From: Acidobacteriota bacterium | GTDB taxonomy: Bacteria; Acidobacteriota; Holophagae; Thermotomaculales; Thermotomaculaceae | NCBI GenBank assembly: GCA_003650445.1 | Contig: QMQE01000032.1 | Coordinates: 1-19,241 of the forward strand | Length of the DNA: 19,241 nt | Direction: 5' to 3' | Part shown: piece by piece, positions 7,282 to 15,312 of the stretch | How the letters are laid out: each line of letters opens with the position of its first letter | How positions within the stretch are numbered: position 1 is the stretch's first letter | The notes under the pieces: generated by a model | Databases searched by the model: none | What the model was told of the DNA's origin: nothing | Seen by the model: only the letters and a program-made list of their open reading frames with translations | Program-made: the position numbers and the translations under genes

Positions 7282-8788
7282 TCTTTTCTTCCCGCTTTAC
7301 CCACCAGTATGAAAGCAGGCTGATTGACGTGAAAATCAAATATCCCAGTGCGATTCGATCTGAATATCCGAAGTGACTGAGGTCAGGCAGATATATGCCG
7401 CCATCCGGACGAACGGAGTGGATAATTCCAAACAATGTCAGGATGACGGTCGCAACCATCGTCAACACAAAGCCCTTCATTTTCCGGTGGATGAGGAAGG
7501 ACACCGCACTGCCCCAGAGCATGGCGGTCAGGATGAATCCATTTCCAAGAACGGTAACGGCTCTCAGGGTGGTGGCCATGTCCGCGCTCAAATCTGCGAT
7601 GCCTTTTCCCAGTGAACCCAGCAGCGAATTCATCTGGATCAGTACCAGGTCGGCAATGGAGGGAATGAACGCCAGAAGGACGGCGGATAGATCCCCTTCC
7701 GCTGTTTCAATGGATTGAGTCGCGATTTCAAATCCCACAAAAATCAGAATCGGAGATACCGCTGCGGGGGGAATAATCTGAACAATTCCGCTGATAATGC
7801 CCAGCATTGCGCCAATTCCGATAAAAAGTCCTGTGGCAAGGGTGTAGCCTGCTTTTGCTCCCATATCTTTGTATGCCGGATGGCCGATGTAGGGCGTGGT
7901 TTGTGAAACGCCGCCGCAGAGCCCGGCAAGGATGGTGGCGATGGCTTCGGTGAACAGAATCTGTGTTGTGTTGAAATCATCTCCGGCTACCCGGGCGCTT
8001 TCGGTGACATTGATGCCGCCGATAATGGTCAGAAGGCCGAAGGGCAGGGCGATGGGTATGTAGTTGAGCGCAAGTTTCATCCCCTTCAGGAAACCGAGGG
8101 TGGGATAGGGGATGTAGATACCCAATGCTGTTCCGGCGGTTATGGACCCGTGGGTATGGGGAATTAGATAAAAAAGAAGCGTTCCGGCTGCTACAGCAGC
8201 GAGAACCGGTGGAATCCGAAATGGAAGCCGTCCCTTGGCGAAGAAGGCATAGATTATGATACCGAGGGCGGTAATGCCGACAACCGGGAGCTTGAATACG
8301 TCCAGCATGGGAAAGAGTCCCAGAAGGGCGATACCGATACCGCCGATGGAGCCCAGGAGTCCGGCTCGGGGCATTTTTTCCTGAATCCATTTCCCGAAAA
8401 ATGAAAACACTACCTTCATCAGGCCCATCATCACCATCACGGCCATTCCAACGTAGAGGGTAAGATTGGCATCGTGGGTCTGTAGATAAACCGGCCCGAG
8501 GACGGTGAGGGCGATCCCCACCGTGCTGGGTGTATCCAGACCCAGAGGCATGGCGGTAATTGTGTCATTCCCTGTCTTCTTGGACAGCCTGTATGCCATT
8601 ATCGTGTATACAATGTCCCCGAACATGACGCCAAGGGCGGTACCTGGGATCATCTTCTTCAGAATGATGTCCATTGGAAACGCAAAGGCCCCGTACAGAA
8701 TCCCGGTTAGAACCACAAGGTTGGTTACATTATCCAGCATCAGCCCGAAAAAAGCGTTGATATCTCCTTTACTGATCAGACGTTTCAC
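7274..8788 (-). CDS. NCS2/AzgA-like nucleobase permease family protein
   Basis: A 504-residue inner-membrane permease. The opening 'DINAFFGLMLDNVTNL', the TM3-like 'TAMPLGLDTPS' and the later 'GGVSQTTPYIGHPAYK' occupy the places of substrate-contact motifs in the NCS2/AzgA family of xanthine, uracil and adenine/guanine transporters, but are not identical to the characterised AzgA motif. It may therefore be a distinct branch with another substrate. The start is GTG 8788 with AAGGGGG a few bases upstream; the overlapping ATG at 8790 is in another frame and stops at once. It heads a likely transcription unit with the MFS transporter and the DUF3783-like gene. A well-formed promoter and long leader lie upstream. 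Confidence 0.82.
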   Translation of the reverse strand: MKRLISKGDINAFFGLMLDNVTNLVVLTGILYGAFAFPMDIILKKMIPGTALGVMFGDIVYTIMAYRLSKKTGNDTITAMPLGLDTPSTVGIALTVLGPVYLQTHDANLTLYVGMAVMVMMGLMKVVFSFFGKWIQEKMPRAGLLGSIGGIGIALLGLFPMLDVFKLPVVGITALGIIIYAFFAKGRLPFRIPPVLAAVAAGTLLFYLIPHTHGSITAGTALGIYIPYPTLGFLKGMKLALNYIPIALPFGLLTIIGGINVTESARVAGDDFNTTQILFTEAIATILAGLCGGVSQTTPYIGHPAYKDMGAKAGYTLATGLFIGIGAMLGIISGIVQIIPPAAVSPILIFVGFEIATQSIETAEGDLSAVLLAFIPSIADLVLIQMNSLLGSLGKGIADLSADMATTLRAVTVLGNGFILTAMLWGSAVSFLIHRKMKGFVLTMVATVILTLFGIIHSVRPDGGIYLPDLSHFGYSDRIALGYLIFTSISLLSYWWVKREEKNA

Positions 8789-8929
8789 ATATCCCCCTTT
8801 GTTACATAATCCATTGCCGATTTCCGGTCGAACAAAACTGATTCAGGGTAAGGCAAGTGGCAAGGCGCTTGATATGGCCCTCAATCGAAAAAGCTGGTTG
8901 CATCCGGCCTCCCGGCGAGTCTGAAATCG
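8789..8929 (-). other. Long 5' leader of the permease operon, no recognised riboswitch
   Basis: About 140 untranslated nt. Complementary segments are visible: GCGA/TCGC close to the predicted 5' end, CAAG-CGC-CTTG in the middle, and CGATTTC near the 5' end pairing with GAAATCG about 45 nt before the start codon. These could form alternative folds. It does not match the purine or preQ1 riboswitch consensus as I recall them. Confidence 0.3.
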
Positions 8930-8935
8930 CTTATG

Positions 8936-8964
8936 ATTATATCGGATTGGGCCTGATGTTTCAC
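8936..8964 (-). promoter_or_regulatory. Candidate promoter of the permease-MFS operon
   Basis: On the minus strand GTGAAA (8959-8964), a 17-bp spacer and a perfect TATAAT (8936-8941). It sits just downstream of the protease terminator, where a new transcription unit is expected. It predicts a transcript start near 8929 and a leader of about 140 nt. Confidence 0.6.
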
Positions 8965-8983
8965 GGAACAAATCGTTTCAGAT

Positions 8984-9014
8984 ACAAAAAAGGGGCCTTT
9001 CGGCCCCTCTTTTG
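8984..9014 (-). terminator. Rho-independent terminator after the protease gene
   Basis: A 7-bp GC-rich stem AGGGGCC/GGCCCCT (8991-8997 with 9002-9008) with a tetraloop (GAAA on the minus strand) is followed on the minus strand by a run of six T. It lies about 20 nt after the protease stop. The A/T flanks make it potentially bidirectional. Confidence 0.92.
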
Positions 9015-9034
9015 TGGATGGTTAACTGAATGAA

Positions 9035-10192
9035 TCAGTGAACGCCAATAGGATGTGGGTCTCCACCCGGATCGGCTTGTGTGTAGCCGTCGGTGCGGAT
9101 GTTACCCAGAAGCAGTAGCCCCACGGCATGGGGTGTAGCCATAGAAGTGCCGGACATTGTTGTGGTTCCGCCACCCTTTTTCAGAGAAAGAATATTGAGA
9201 CCCGGTTCCGCATAGTCCACGGGGGGAACGCCCCAGTTGGACCAGGATGTCAGCAGGTCATTCTGGTCAATTGCGGAAATTGTATAAACATTTGGTGCAT
9301 TGACACTAGCGGGAGAATCATTGGCAGCATCTGCGCCGTCGTTCCCGGCTGCAACCGCGAATGCGCAGGTTTTGGCAGCATTCAGCACTGCGTCGTTGAT
9401 GGCCTGGCTGTAACTGCCGCCGAGGCTCATGTTTGCAACGTCACAGGAAGATGCATGGGCGGCCACATAATCGATTCCGGCAATAACATCATCCCAGGTT
9501 CCGCTACCCCTGCGGTCCAGGACTTTTACTGCCACTACGGTTGCACCGGGGGCAACACCAATTACGTCAATGTTGTTGTCGATAGCTGCAATCGTACCGG
9601 CCACGTGGGTCCCATGCCCGTTGTCGTCATCGGGAGATTTCCCTTTGGCAAATATAACGCTGTCAGTAACATCTACGTTCAAGTCGGGATTGTCAAGGTC
9701 AATACCTGTGTCGATAATCCATGCCTTGCAGTAGTTACCGGCCGCGCCACCATTGATTCGGGTAATTCCCCAGGGAGTGACCTGTGCCGGTTCACCGCCA
9801 TCTCCGCCGCCATGACCGGGATGGGACGGCTTGGCAATGGCATAGCAAACGCCATTTGGTTCATAATAGGCGATATCTGGGTTTTCCTCATAGAGCTTGC
9901 GTGCGGCATCGGCGGTCATTTTTGCTGAAAAACCGCGAACTGCCTTGCCAAACGTATGACGGATAGTCCCTTCATAATGACGAGCCAGATTTTCCGACCG
10001 GGTACGAACGGCGGCTTTTGTCATTGCCTTATTGGAATACACGAAAATGTAACTCTGGCTGGCAATATACTCCGGCATGTCCTGCACACGGACGACGGTA
10101 TTGCCGGTGGTACCTACCTCTCTGGCAAAAAGAAATGATCCTGCCAGGAAAATGGCTGCCATAACAACGAAACGGGTTTTTTGAGAGTTCAT
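9035..10192 (-). CDS. Secreted subtilisin-like serine protease (S8, proteinase K-like)
   Basis: A 385-residue secreted endoprotease. A Sec signal peptide (1-23, ending LFA) is followed by an I9-type inhibitor propeptide (about 48-118, 'YIFVYSN...GFSAKM...AYYEPN'), a His/Gly-rich linker (122-133) and an S8 catalytic domain. The triad is visible: D161 (IIDTGID), H193 (NGHGTHVAGT) and S350 (GTSMATPH), with oxyanion N284 (AAGND). Four cysteines in the mature part could form disulfides. The usual 'TPHVAG' reads 'TPHAVG', a small swap after the serine. The protein stops soon after the catalytic domain, with no sorting or PPC domain. ATG 10192 has AGGAGG 4 nt upstream and leads directly into the signal peptide; the longer frame to 10249 is unlikely. 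It follows the two-component operon by 136 nt. Confidence 0.94.
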   Translation of the reverse strand: MNSQKTRFVVMAAIFLAGSFLFAREVGTTGNTVVRVQDMPEYIASQSYIFVYSNKAMTKAAVRTRSENLARHYEGTIRHTFGKAVRGFSAKMTADAARKLYEENPDIAYYEPNGVCYAIAKPSHPGHGGGDGGEPAQVTPWGITRINGGAAGNYCKAWIIDTGIDLDNPDLNVDVTDSVIFAKGKSPDDDNGHGTHVAGTIAAIDNNIDVIGVAPGATVVAVKVLDRRGSGTWDDVIAGIDYVAAHASSCDVANMSLGGSYSQAINDAVLNAAKTCAFAVAAGNDGADAANDSPASVNAPNVYTISAIDQNDLLTSWSNWGVPPVDYAEPGLNILSLKKGGGTTTMSGTSMATPHAVGLLLLGNIRTDGYTQADPGGDPHPIGVH

Positions 10193-10328
10193 ACTACCTC
10201 CTGATTGATAACTTGGTGTCAGTTTATCGGTCGGAAAGGGCTTCGTCATGCCACTTAAGGCATGAATTAGGTGGGAAAAAGAGGAGAGGGTATGTGGAGT
10301 CGGTCATACTTTTTTAATACTTATAGAT
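10193..10328 (-). promoter_or_regulatory. Intergenic region before the protease, with an inverted repeat
   Basis: No terminator is visible after the response regulator gene, and no convincing sigma-70 promoter was found. A perfect 6-bp inverted repeat CATGCC-N6-GGCATG (10247-10264) lies about 55 nt upstream of the protease ATG and could be an operator, possibly for the adjacent LuxR-type regulator. That link is inference. Confidence 0.35.
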
Positions 10329-11399
10329 TCAGGGAAGAAGATGGTAGCGGTATCCCTTGGCAATGGCCTCTGACCGGTTATGAACAGAAAGTTTCTGGTA
10401 AATGTTGTAAAGGTGAGTCTTGACTGTCTGAAGCGACACGCCCATTCTGTCGGCAAGTTCCTTATTGGAAAGATTCATAGCAAGTAACCTGAGGACATCC
10501 CTTTCTCTGGGAGAGAGGATACGATCCGGTGCGCGGCCTTCGGGGAGGCCATGCTCTGAAATGACAAAATGATTTCGTAATGCTTTGGAGACTTCCATTC
10601 GTCCGGCCCAGATTTCACCGGCGGCAACTTTACCCAATGCATTGGCCAGCACTTCTTCATCAATTTTATCAGGAAGAAATCCCCGAACGCCCTTCAGTAA
10701 TAAATTTGCTTTTTCTTCAGATGTGAAATTTGTATTGAGAAATACAATACAGGATTCCGGGTAATACGTTTTGAAGCGGTGGAGGACTGTATTCAGGGCC
10801 GTAAGTTCTGTCAGAGCGCATTCCGCACAGATAAGGAAAATACTGCCGGTGGGTTTTTCAGTGTGTAAGAATATTTCGCTGAGATGTCGAAAATGGGAGG
10901 CAAAAACAAAATCCGGGTGTTTTTCGGTGAAATGGAGCAATCCTTCCCGAATAAAGTTGTGGTTGCAGACGAGAGAAAGGGTTGCCAGGGGGGCTGGTGT
11001 TATGGTTTTTGAATTCTTCAGCACTTCCTTTCGCTTTTTCATCGCAGTTTCAATTGCGGCGAGGACGTCACCTGTGGAAGCGGCCTTTGACAGATAATCC
11101 GACGCACCTTCTTTCAATGCCATAACGGCAGAATTGTAATTGGCGTATGCAGTGATTAAAATCGTCTGAACGGTGGGGAATTGTTCATGAATGGCCTTGT
11201 TTAACAGCAAGCCGTCCGTTTCACCTTCCATTTTTAGATCAAGGAGCGCAATATCACATTCATTGTTTTGCAGTTCATGCAGGGCTTCTGAAATGCTTCC
11301 CGCCTGTCTCGTCGTGTATCCTTCATCTTCCAGAAGGTAGGAAAAGCTGCTGCGCACAACCGGGTCATCATCAACAATCAGTATGTTACCCATTGCCAT
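10329..11399 (-). CDS. Response regulator: receiver, degenerate second receiver, LuxR-type HTH
   Basis: A 356-residue regulator paired with the CHASE4 kinase encoded just upstream. The first receiver (5-125) has all key residues: acidic D10-D12, phosphoacceptor D54 (LLDLKM), T83 and K105. Residues about 135-260 have the layout of a NarL-type receiver (NFIREGL, KGVRGFLP, EVLANALGKVAAGE), but the acidic pair reads C-N-H-N and the phospho-site strand reads FLICAECAL, so it cannot be phosphorylated in the usual way. The C-terminus (about 292-352) is a GerE/LuxR HTH (LSPRERDVLRLLAMNLSNKE, VSLQTVKTHLYNIYQKL). ATG 11399 has GGAGG 6 nt upstream, inside the kinase gene (14-nt overlap). Targets are unknown; the protease downstream is a candidate. 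Confidence 0.92.
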   Translation of the reverse strand: MAMGNILIVDDDPVVRSSFSYLLEDEGYTTRQAGSISEALHELQNNECDIALLDLKMEGETDGLLLNKAIHEQFPTVQTILITAYANYNSAVMALKEGASDYLSKAASTGDVLAAIETAMKKRKEVLKNSKTITPAPLATLSLVCNHNFIREGLLHFTEKHPDFVFASHFRHLSEIFLHTEKPTGSIFLICAECALTELTALNTVLHRFKTYYPESCIVFLNTNFTSEEKANLLLKGVRGFLPDKIDEEVLANALGKVAAGEIWAGRMEVSKALRNHFVISEHGLPEGRAPDRILSPRERDVLRLLAMNLSNKELADRMGVSLQTVKTHLYNIYQKLSVHNRSEAIAKGYRYHLLP

Positions 11400-13167
11400 G
11401 GATTTCCTCCATCAAAGGTAGTTGGATAACAAAACAGGTTGCCATGGCTTCACTCTCCTCCAGAAAAAGCTCTCCGTCATAGTTTCGGATAATATTATAA
11501 CTGATGTTCAGGCCAAGTCCGACTCCACGTTTCTTTTTTCTTGTAAAGAATGGCTCAAAAATACGATTTCTGATGTCTTCAGAAATGCCTTCCCCATTGT
11601 CAGATATGCGAATTCGAATGGCCAAATCGTCTATGTCAGTTTGAATGTGGATTGTGGTACAGGAAGCCTCCATGGCATTTCTCAATAGATTCAAAATAAC
11701 CTGTTCCAGTTGGTGAGCTGAAACAAAAACCTGCCCGTTTGCTTTGAGTTCGGAGCGGATATCTGGGCCATTGTCCCCTGCCACTGCTGCAAAACGTTCA
11801 ATTGCCGAGTGAATAACCGGGAGAAGCTCGGTAGGGGTGCCGTCGATTTCATCTTCACGGAAAAAGCGAAGAAGATTTCGGGTAAGTGTTTCGATTCCGT
11901 CCAGCTCCCGGTGAATCATGGTGAACATTTCCCTGTCTCTGTCTGTGAGGGAACTGGACCCCAATTTTCGTTCTATAGGAGTCAGGCAATTTCGCACTAC
12001 CCTTATCGGTGTGAGTATTTCATGGGAAAGCTCTGCTGCGATACGGCCGGCTGAGACCAGTTTCTCCCTGATGAGTTCTCTTGAACGGAGCACCTCCTTT
12101 TCTTTTTCAATTTTCTGGATATTCCAGTACAAATTATTGAGTACTTCGTGGAGTGAATCAAGGTCATCCATTGTCCGGGTCTGGTCGGCGGGGATAGAGA
12201 GACGGCCGGAAATCTTTCCTACAATATTGAGCAGGAAATGAAGTCGCTTATTGAATGATTTACGGGACTTGGTAAGATACAGGGCCATTAGCAGATTTGT
12301 AAGTAAGAGAAAGGCGACGAGGCTCCATAAAATGTTCTGAGAAGCAAAGGAGTGGTTTTGCTCGGCAGTCAGACGGAGAAGGAGGCCGGTGCCGGATGTT
12401 GCAGAAGAAACAAAACTGATAACTTCCAGACGATGGCCATTCGCCCGAAACCGGACCAGTCCGGTATTAAGGGAAATGTCACTTATCGGAAACCACGGTG
12501 GGGCCATGTGGTCTTTGAGGCTGAAAGCAGAAATCTCAACTGGAAGCTGAAGAAGGGTAGATAACCGGGATGTAAAGCTGCCGGATAGATGGCGAGCCAT
12601 TACCAGATACCCTTCCGGTTCAGGGGCTTCCTCGGTTTTGGCCTCATGGGCAATGGGGTGGGATTGTACATAAAAAGGCATTCTGTCGAGGAGATAAAAA
12701 CCATCCATGCGGTAGCCTTGAGATTTCAATATATGAAAAAGACAGTCCATGCTTGTGGACTGCATGGCTGGTGTAAAATCCACTTGAAAACTGTCTCTCG
12801 CTGTTTGTGTAAAGAGCATGTTGCCATTTTTGTCCAGAACAAGGATTATATCCATGTTGTAATCGTCACAGGTACCATCCGGCAGGTTTTTCTGTTCAAA
12901 CTCTTTTGTCCAGTTATGGACAGCGTCTGCCATTTCGTCCCAGTCAGCCCAGTCACTGCATAGGAGATTCAAGTCACTGTTTCCATACCACAACGCGGAA
13001 ATGGCCCGGCGGGACAAGTCCACTGCCTCCGCATGGTTGTGTTGTCGTTGCAGACTGGGCAGGATGAAGAAGTGTGTAATGAGTACGGCAAGGGACTGGA
13101 GGGCAATGAGTGAAACAGGAATCCAGAGAATCGAGTAAGAATGCCCGGGTAGGGATTCTTTCTTCAT
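11386..13167 (-). CDS. CHASE4-domain sensor histidine kinase
   Basis: A 593-residue membrane kinase. TM1 (about 12-37) and TM2 (about 279-299) bracket a large periplasmic sensor carrying the 'SDWADWDEM' signature and layout of CHASE4 domains. A HAMP-like linker and coiled coil follow (about 300-370). The H-box 'AAELSHEILTPIRVV' gives H382, with ILTP in place of the usual RNPL. The ATPase domain has N493/N497 (NLLRNAMEAS), ISDNGEGIS, IFEPFFTRK and GVGLGLNI. The frame is open to 13245. ATG 13167 is preferred because it overlaps the preceding TGA as ATGA and gives a basic N-terminus before TM1; ATG 13197 is an alternative. The ligand is not deducible. Confidence 0.9.
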   Translation of the reverse strand: MKKESLPGHSYSILWIPVSLIALQSLAVLITHFFILPSLQRQHNHAEAVDLSRRAISALWYGNSDLNLLCSDWADWDEMADAVHNWTKEFEQKNLPDGTCDDYNMDIILVLDKNGNMLFTQTARDSFQVDFTPAMQSTSMDCLFHILKSQGYRMDGFYLLDRMPFYVQSHPIAHEAKTEEAPEPEGYLVMARHLSGSFTSRLSTLLQLPVEISAFSLKDHMAPPWFPISDISLNTGLVRFRANGHRLEVISFVSSATSGTGLLLRLTAEQNHSFASQNILWSLVAFLLLTNLLMALYLTKSRKSFNKRLHFLLNIVGKISGRLSIPADQTRTMDDLDSLHEVLNNLYWNIQKIEKEKEVLRSRELIREKLVSAGRIAAELSHEILTPIRVVRNCLTPIERKLGSSSLTDRDREMFTMIHRELDGIETLTRNLLRFFREDEIDGTPTELLPVIHSAIERFAAVAGDNGPDIRSELKANGQVFVSAHQLEQVILNLLRNAMEASCTTIHIQTDIDDLAIRIRISDNGEGISEDIRNRIFEPFFTRKKKRGVGLGLNISYNIIRNYDGELFLEESEAMATCFVIQLPLMEEIHGNG

Positions 13168-14225
13168 GGCTGTATCGGAATGGCGACCGGTTGCCATATT
13201 TTGACCGGTGTCTTTCCATTGTACAAGGCAGGTGAAAATCTCCATCTCATTACTGTTTTCAGTGCCTGGCTTATGGCAGCCCCGTTCTTTTCATCTTTTC
13301 GCAGGTGACTTTCGAGATAGAAAGCATTTTGAACAAAACCGGTTTCATCAATGTAAGCATTGACAAGAATAAAACCTTTCACCTTTTTGAAAACACCTTT
13401 TTTTTCCATAACTGCAGCCGGATGGACAATGGGCTTTGCAGGTGTCACCATGTCGGAAAAAGGGACCTGATCGCCGGGGTCTACCCTTTTTAATGAAGCA
13501 ATTTCGTGTTTCATCAAGTCGATTTTTTTCTCCATCTCTTTCTTTTCTTTCCTGAGTGAAGCCACTTCGTTCTGGGCCTCCAGCATATCGGAAACGAGTT
13601 TTCTGGATGCATTCCCTTCCTGGTTCATGTTGCTTTGAAGTGTCTGAATCGTTCGCTGCAATTTCAAGGCCTTGTCCTGATATCCCCGTATGCCGGCTTG
13701 AGCTGCCTCAAGCTGGGCTTTTATCTCCTGACTGGTCTTTTGTTCTTTGGCCAGTTTCTTTTCCACAGCCTTCCGAAGCTTTTCTGTCTTATTGATTCTA
13801 TTTTCAAACTTGCGCAGATTTCCTTTCAGGGCACTTATTTCCTGATTTTTCTTGTCAATATCCTGTTTCAGCCTGTCGAGAGAGGCCAGCAGTTCTCCTT
13901 TTCCCTTACTGGAAGTAGATAGACGGGCTGTCATTTTATTCAGTTTCTGCTGGATTTCTTTCAGATTATTTTCCGCTGTCGTTTTTTCTGTTCGACTTGC
14001 AGTCAGTTCATTGCTCAATTCTGCGGTTCTTTTCTTTTCCAGCAGAAGTTGATGGTACAAGAACCCGGCAGCAGAAAGCGTCCCTGCAAGGAGGAAAATC
14101 ATCAGAATGGGAAGAAAAAGTCGTTTCTTCTGAGGCGTGGGCTTTCCCCGCTTTTCTTCCGGAGTCCGGATCTTTGCGGCCTGCCTGAATTCAAATTCTT
14201 CCAGTGGCGTGTGTTTTTCACTCAT
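13164..14225 (-). CDS. Membrane-anchored coiled-coil protein with TonB-C-like domain
   Basis: A 353-residue protein: cytoplasmic basic N-terminus, one membrane helix (about 36-57), a very long K/E/Q-rich coiled coil (about 60-235), a proline-containing linker (DPGDQVPFSDMVTP), and a C-terminal globular domain (about 265-350). The C-domain pattern 'GFILVNAYIDETGFVQNAFYLES', 'AISQALKTVMRWRFSPALYNGKTPVKIW' resembles the beta-alpha-beta TonB C-terminal domain. True TonB has a Pro-rich spacer, not a coiled coil, and no ExbB/ExbD genes are here, so energy transduction is doubtful; a structural or scaffold role across the periplasm is possible. ATG 14225 (an in-frame TTG precedes it) overlaps the upstream stop by 8 nt, and its own stop overlaps the kinase start. 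Confidence 0.75.
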   Translation of the reverse strand: MSEKHTPLEEFEFRQAAKIRTPEEKRGKPTPQKKRLFLPILMIFLLAGTLSAAGFLYHQLLLEKKRTAELSNELTASRTEKTTAENNLKEIQQKLNKMTARLSTSSKGKGELLASLDRLKQDIDKKNQEISALKGNLRKFENRINKTEKLRKAVEKKLAKEQKTSQEIKAQLEAAQAGIRGYQDKALKLQRTIQTLQSNMNQEGNASRKLVSDMLEAQNEVASLRKEKKEMEKKIDLMKHEIASLKRVDPGDQVPFSDMVTPAKPIVHPAAVMEKKGVFKKVKGFILVNAYIDETGFVQNAFYLESHLRKDEKNGAAISQALKTVMRWRFSPALYNGKTPVKIWQPVAIPIQP

Positions 14226-15312
14226 CAACTGTGATTATACCCCGGGCAATCAATTCTGCAAAAATGATTTTTGCCCTTTCTTCCGGAATGGGGGAAATTT
14301 TTATGATGGAATTAATGTCCCATTTCCCGTTGATTCTGGATACCAGAAATCCTTCTTCCGGGGAGAGATTCTGATTCGCCAGGTCGTTCAATGAGCATGC
14401 CAGCTGAGGGATTGCTTCACCTTTCCGGATCGTCTGCTCCGCCTTGTTTATCAGTTGTGAGAGCTGTTGCCGGATGGGGGTTGAACTTGGATATTTCACA
14501 AGGAAGGATTCTGCCATGAGATAAGGCTCAATAAAACCGGATGCCATCAAGGCCTTTATTTTCGGGACGACCTCTTCAGCAAGTGCATGTTGCAATGCCT
14601 GTTTCGGTTGCTTCATTCGAATCAATCCGTTTTCGTAGCATTCAAACAAATTCTTGAAAACAATAAATTTTGAGGAACGAAATTCCATTGTTATATCATC
14701 AATACTCTTCTTCCCATCCAATGCACGGAGTAGCTTTGTGAGGTTGGAAGAGAGGGGAAGTGCGTTGATGACCCGGATGGCATTTGTAACGGGGATATAC
14801 TGGCCGTTGGGGATCTTTCTTCTTATTCTGGCCCATTCGTCCACTCGGCGAACACCTTCAAGGATGATGCTTGTGACGTCAAGATTGATATCAATGAATT
14901 CTTTACTAAGGCTTTCTCCATCTCTGAACTCAAATTCACCGGATTCCCAGAGGAAAATATCAAACAGGGACTCCTGAGCCTTGATTTCAAGGAACATCCG
15001 AATTTCAGAAAGGCTGAGAATGCTTTCATCTACCAGTAGTTTTCCAAGCATCTGCTCGTTTTTTTCCTGGGTTTCCAGCAATTCTTTTAAACCTTCTTCC
15101 GTTATTTTACCGTAGCTGATGAGGAACTGGCCGAGATATTCCCGGGGATTAGTGGACGAAGTCGCAACGATTTGCCCGTCTTTGAAGAAAATTTGTTTTT
15201 TGAAACGTTCTCCGGTGAGATGAAGTGCACCTGTTTTATGGCCATGGTGAATCCATTGCAACACATCGGCAATGGCCATCAGATTGATTTTGCCCTTCAG
15301 CTCTGACTGCAT
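14218..15312 (-). CDS. DUF4388 (PATAN-like) protein with repeated winged-helix-like segments
   Basis: A 364-residue cytoplasmic protein without signal or membrane helices. The N-terminus 'LKGKINLMAIADVLQWIHHGHKTGALHL' and 'QIFFKDGQIVATSS' is the DUF4388 pattern known from regulators in myxobacteria, cyanobacteria and relatives, often linked to two-component and motility systems. A helical section (85-125) and 'LFDIFLWESGEFEF' follow. Two similar short modules occur near 180-235 ('LPLSSNLTKLLRALDGKKSIDDI') and 310-362 ('LSPEEGFLVSRINGKWDINSI'), both ending in 'GLI' or 'GIITV' like winged-helix folds. AGGGG 5 nt before the ATG supports the start, which lies 16 nt inside glmU. The role is unknown; protein-protein signalling is likely. 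Confidence 0.82.
   Translation of the reverse strand: MQSELKGKINLMAIADVLQWIHHGHKTGALHLTGERFKKQIFFKDGQIVATSSTNPREYLGQFLISYGKITEEGLKELLETQEKNEQMLGKLLVDESILSLSEIRMFLEIKAQESLFDIFLWESGEFEFRDGESLSKEFIDINLDVTSIILEGVRRVDEWARIRRKIPNGQYIPVTNAIRVINALPLSSNLTKLLRALDGKKSIDDITMEFRSSKFIVFKNLFECYENGLIRMKQPKQALQHALAEEVVPKIKALMASGFIEPYLMAESFLVKYPSSTPIRQQLSQLINKAEQTIRKGEAIPQLACSLNDLANQNLSPEEGFLVSRINGKWDINSIIKISPIPEERAKIIFAELIARGIITVDE

Noticed and set aside
8789..8929. Purine or preQ1 riboswitch in the permease leader
   Set aside because: The conserved core sequences of these classes, as I know them, are absent; only generic complementary segments are visible.
9128..9928. Plus-strand open frame of 266 codons
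   Set aside because: Antisense to the S8 protease with its complete triad; Gly/Cys-rich shadow translation.
10230..10260. Possible sigma-54 promoter before the protease (TGGCATG...AAGC)
   Set aside because: The spacing between the GG and GC elements is one base short and the -12 element lacks TTGC.
13164..14225. Calling the coiled-coil protein TonB
   Set aside because: It lacks a Pro-rich spacer and nearby ExbB/ExbD, and has a long coiled coil, so only the C-domain resemblance is reported.
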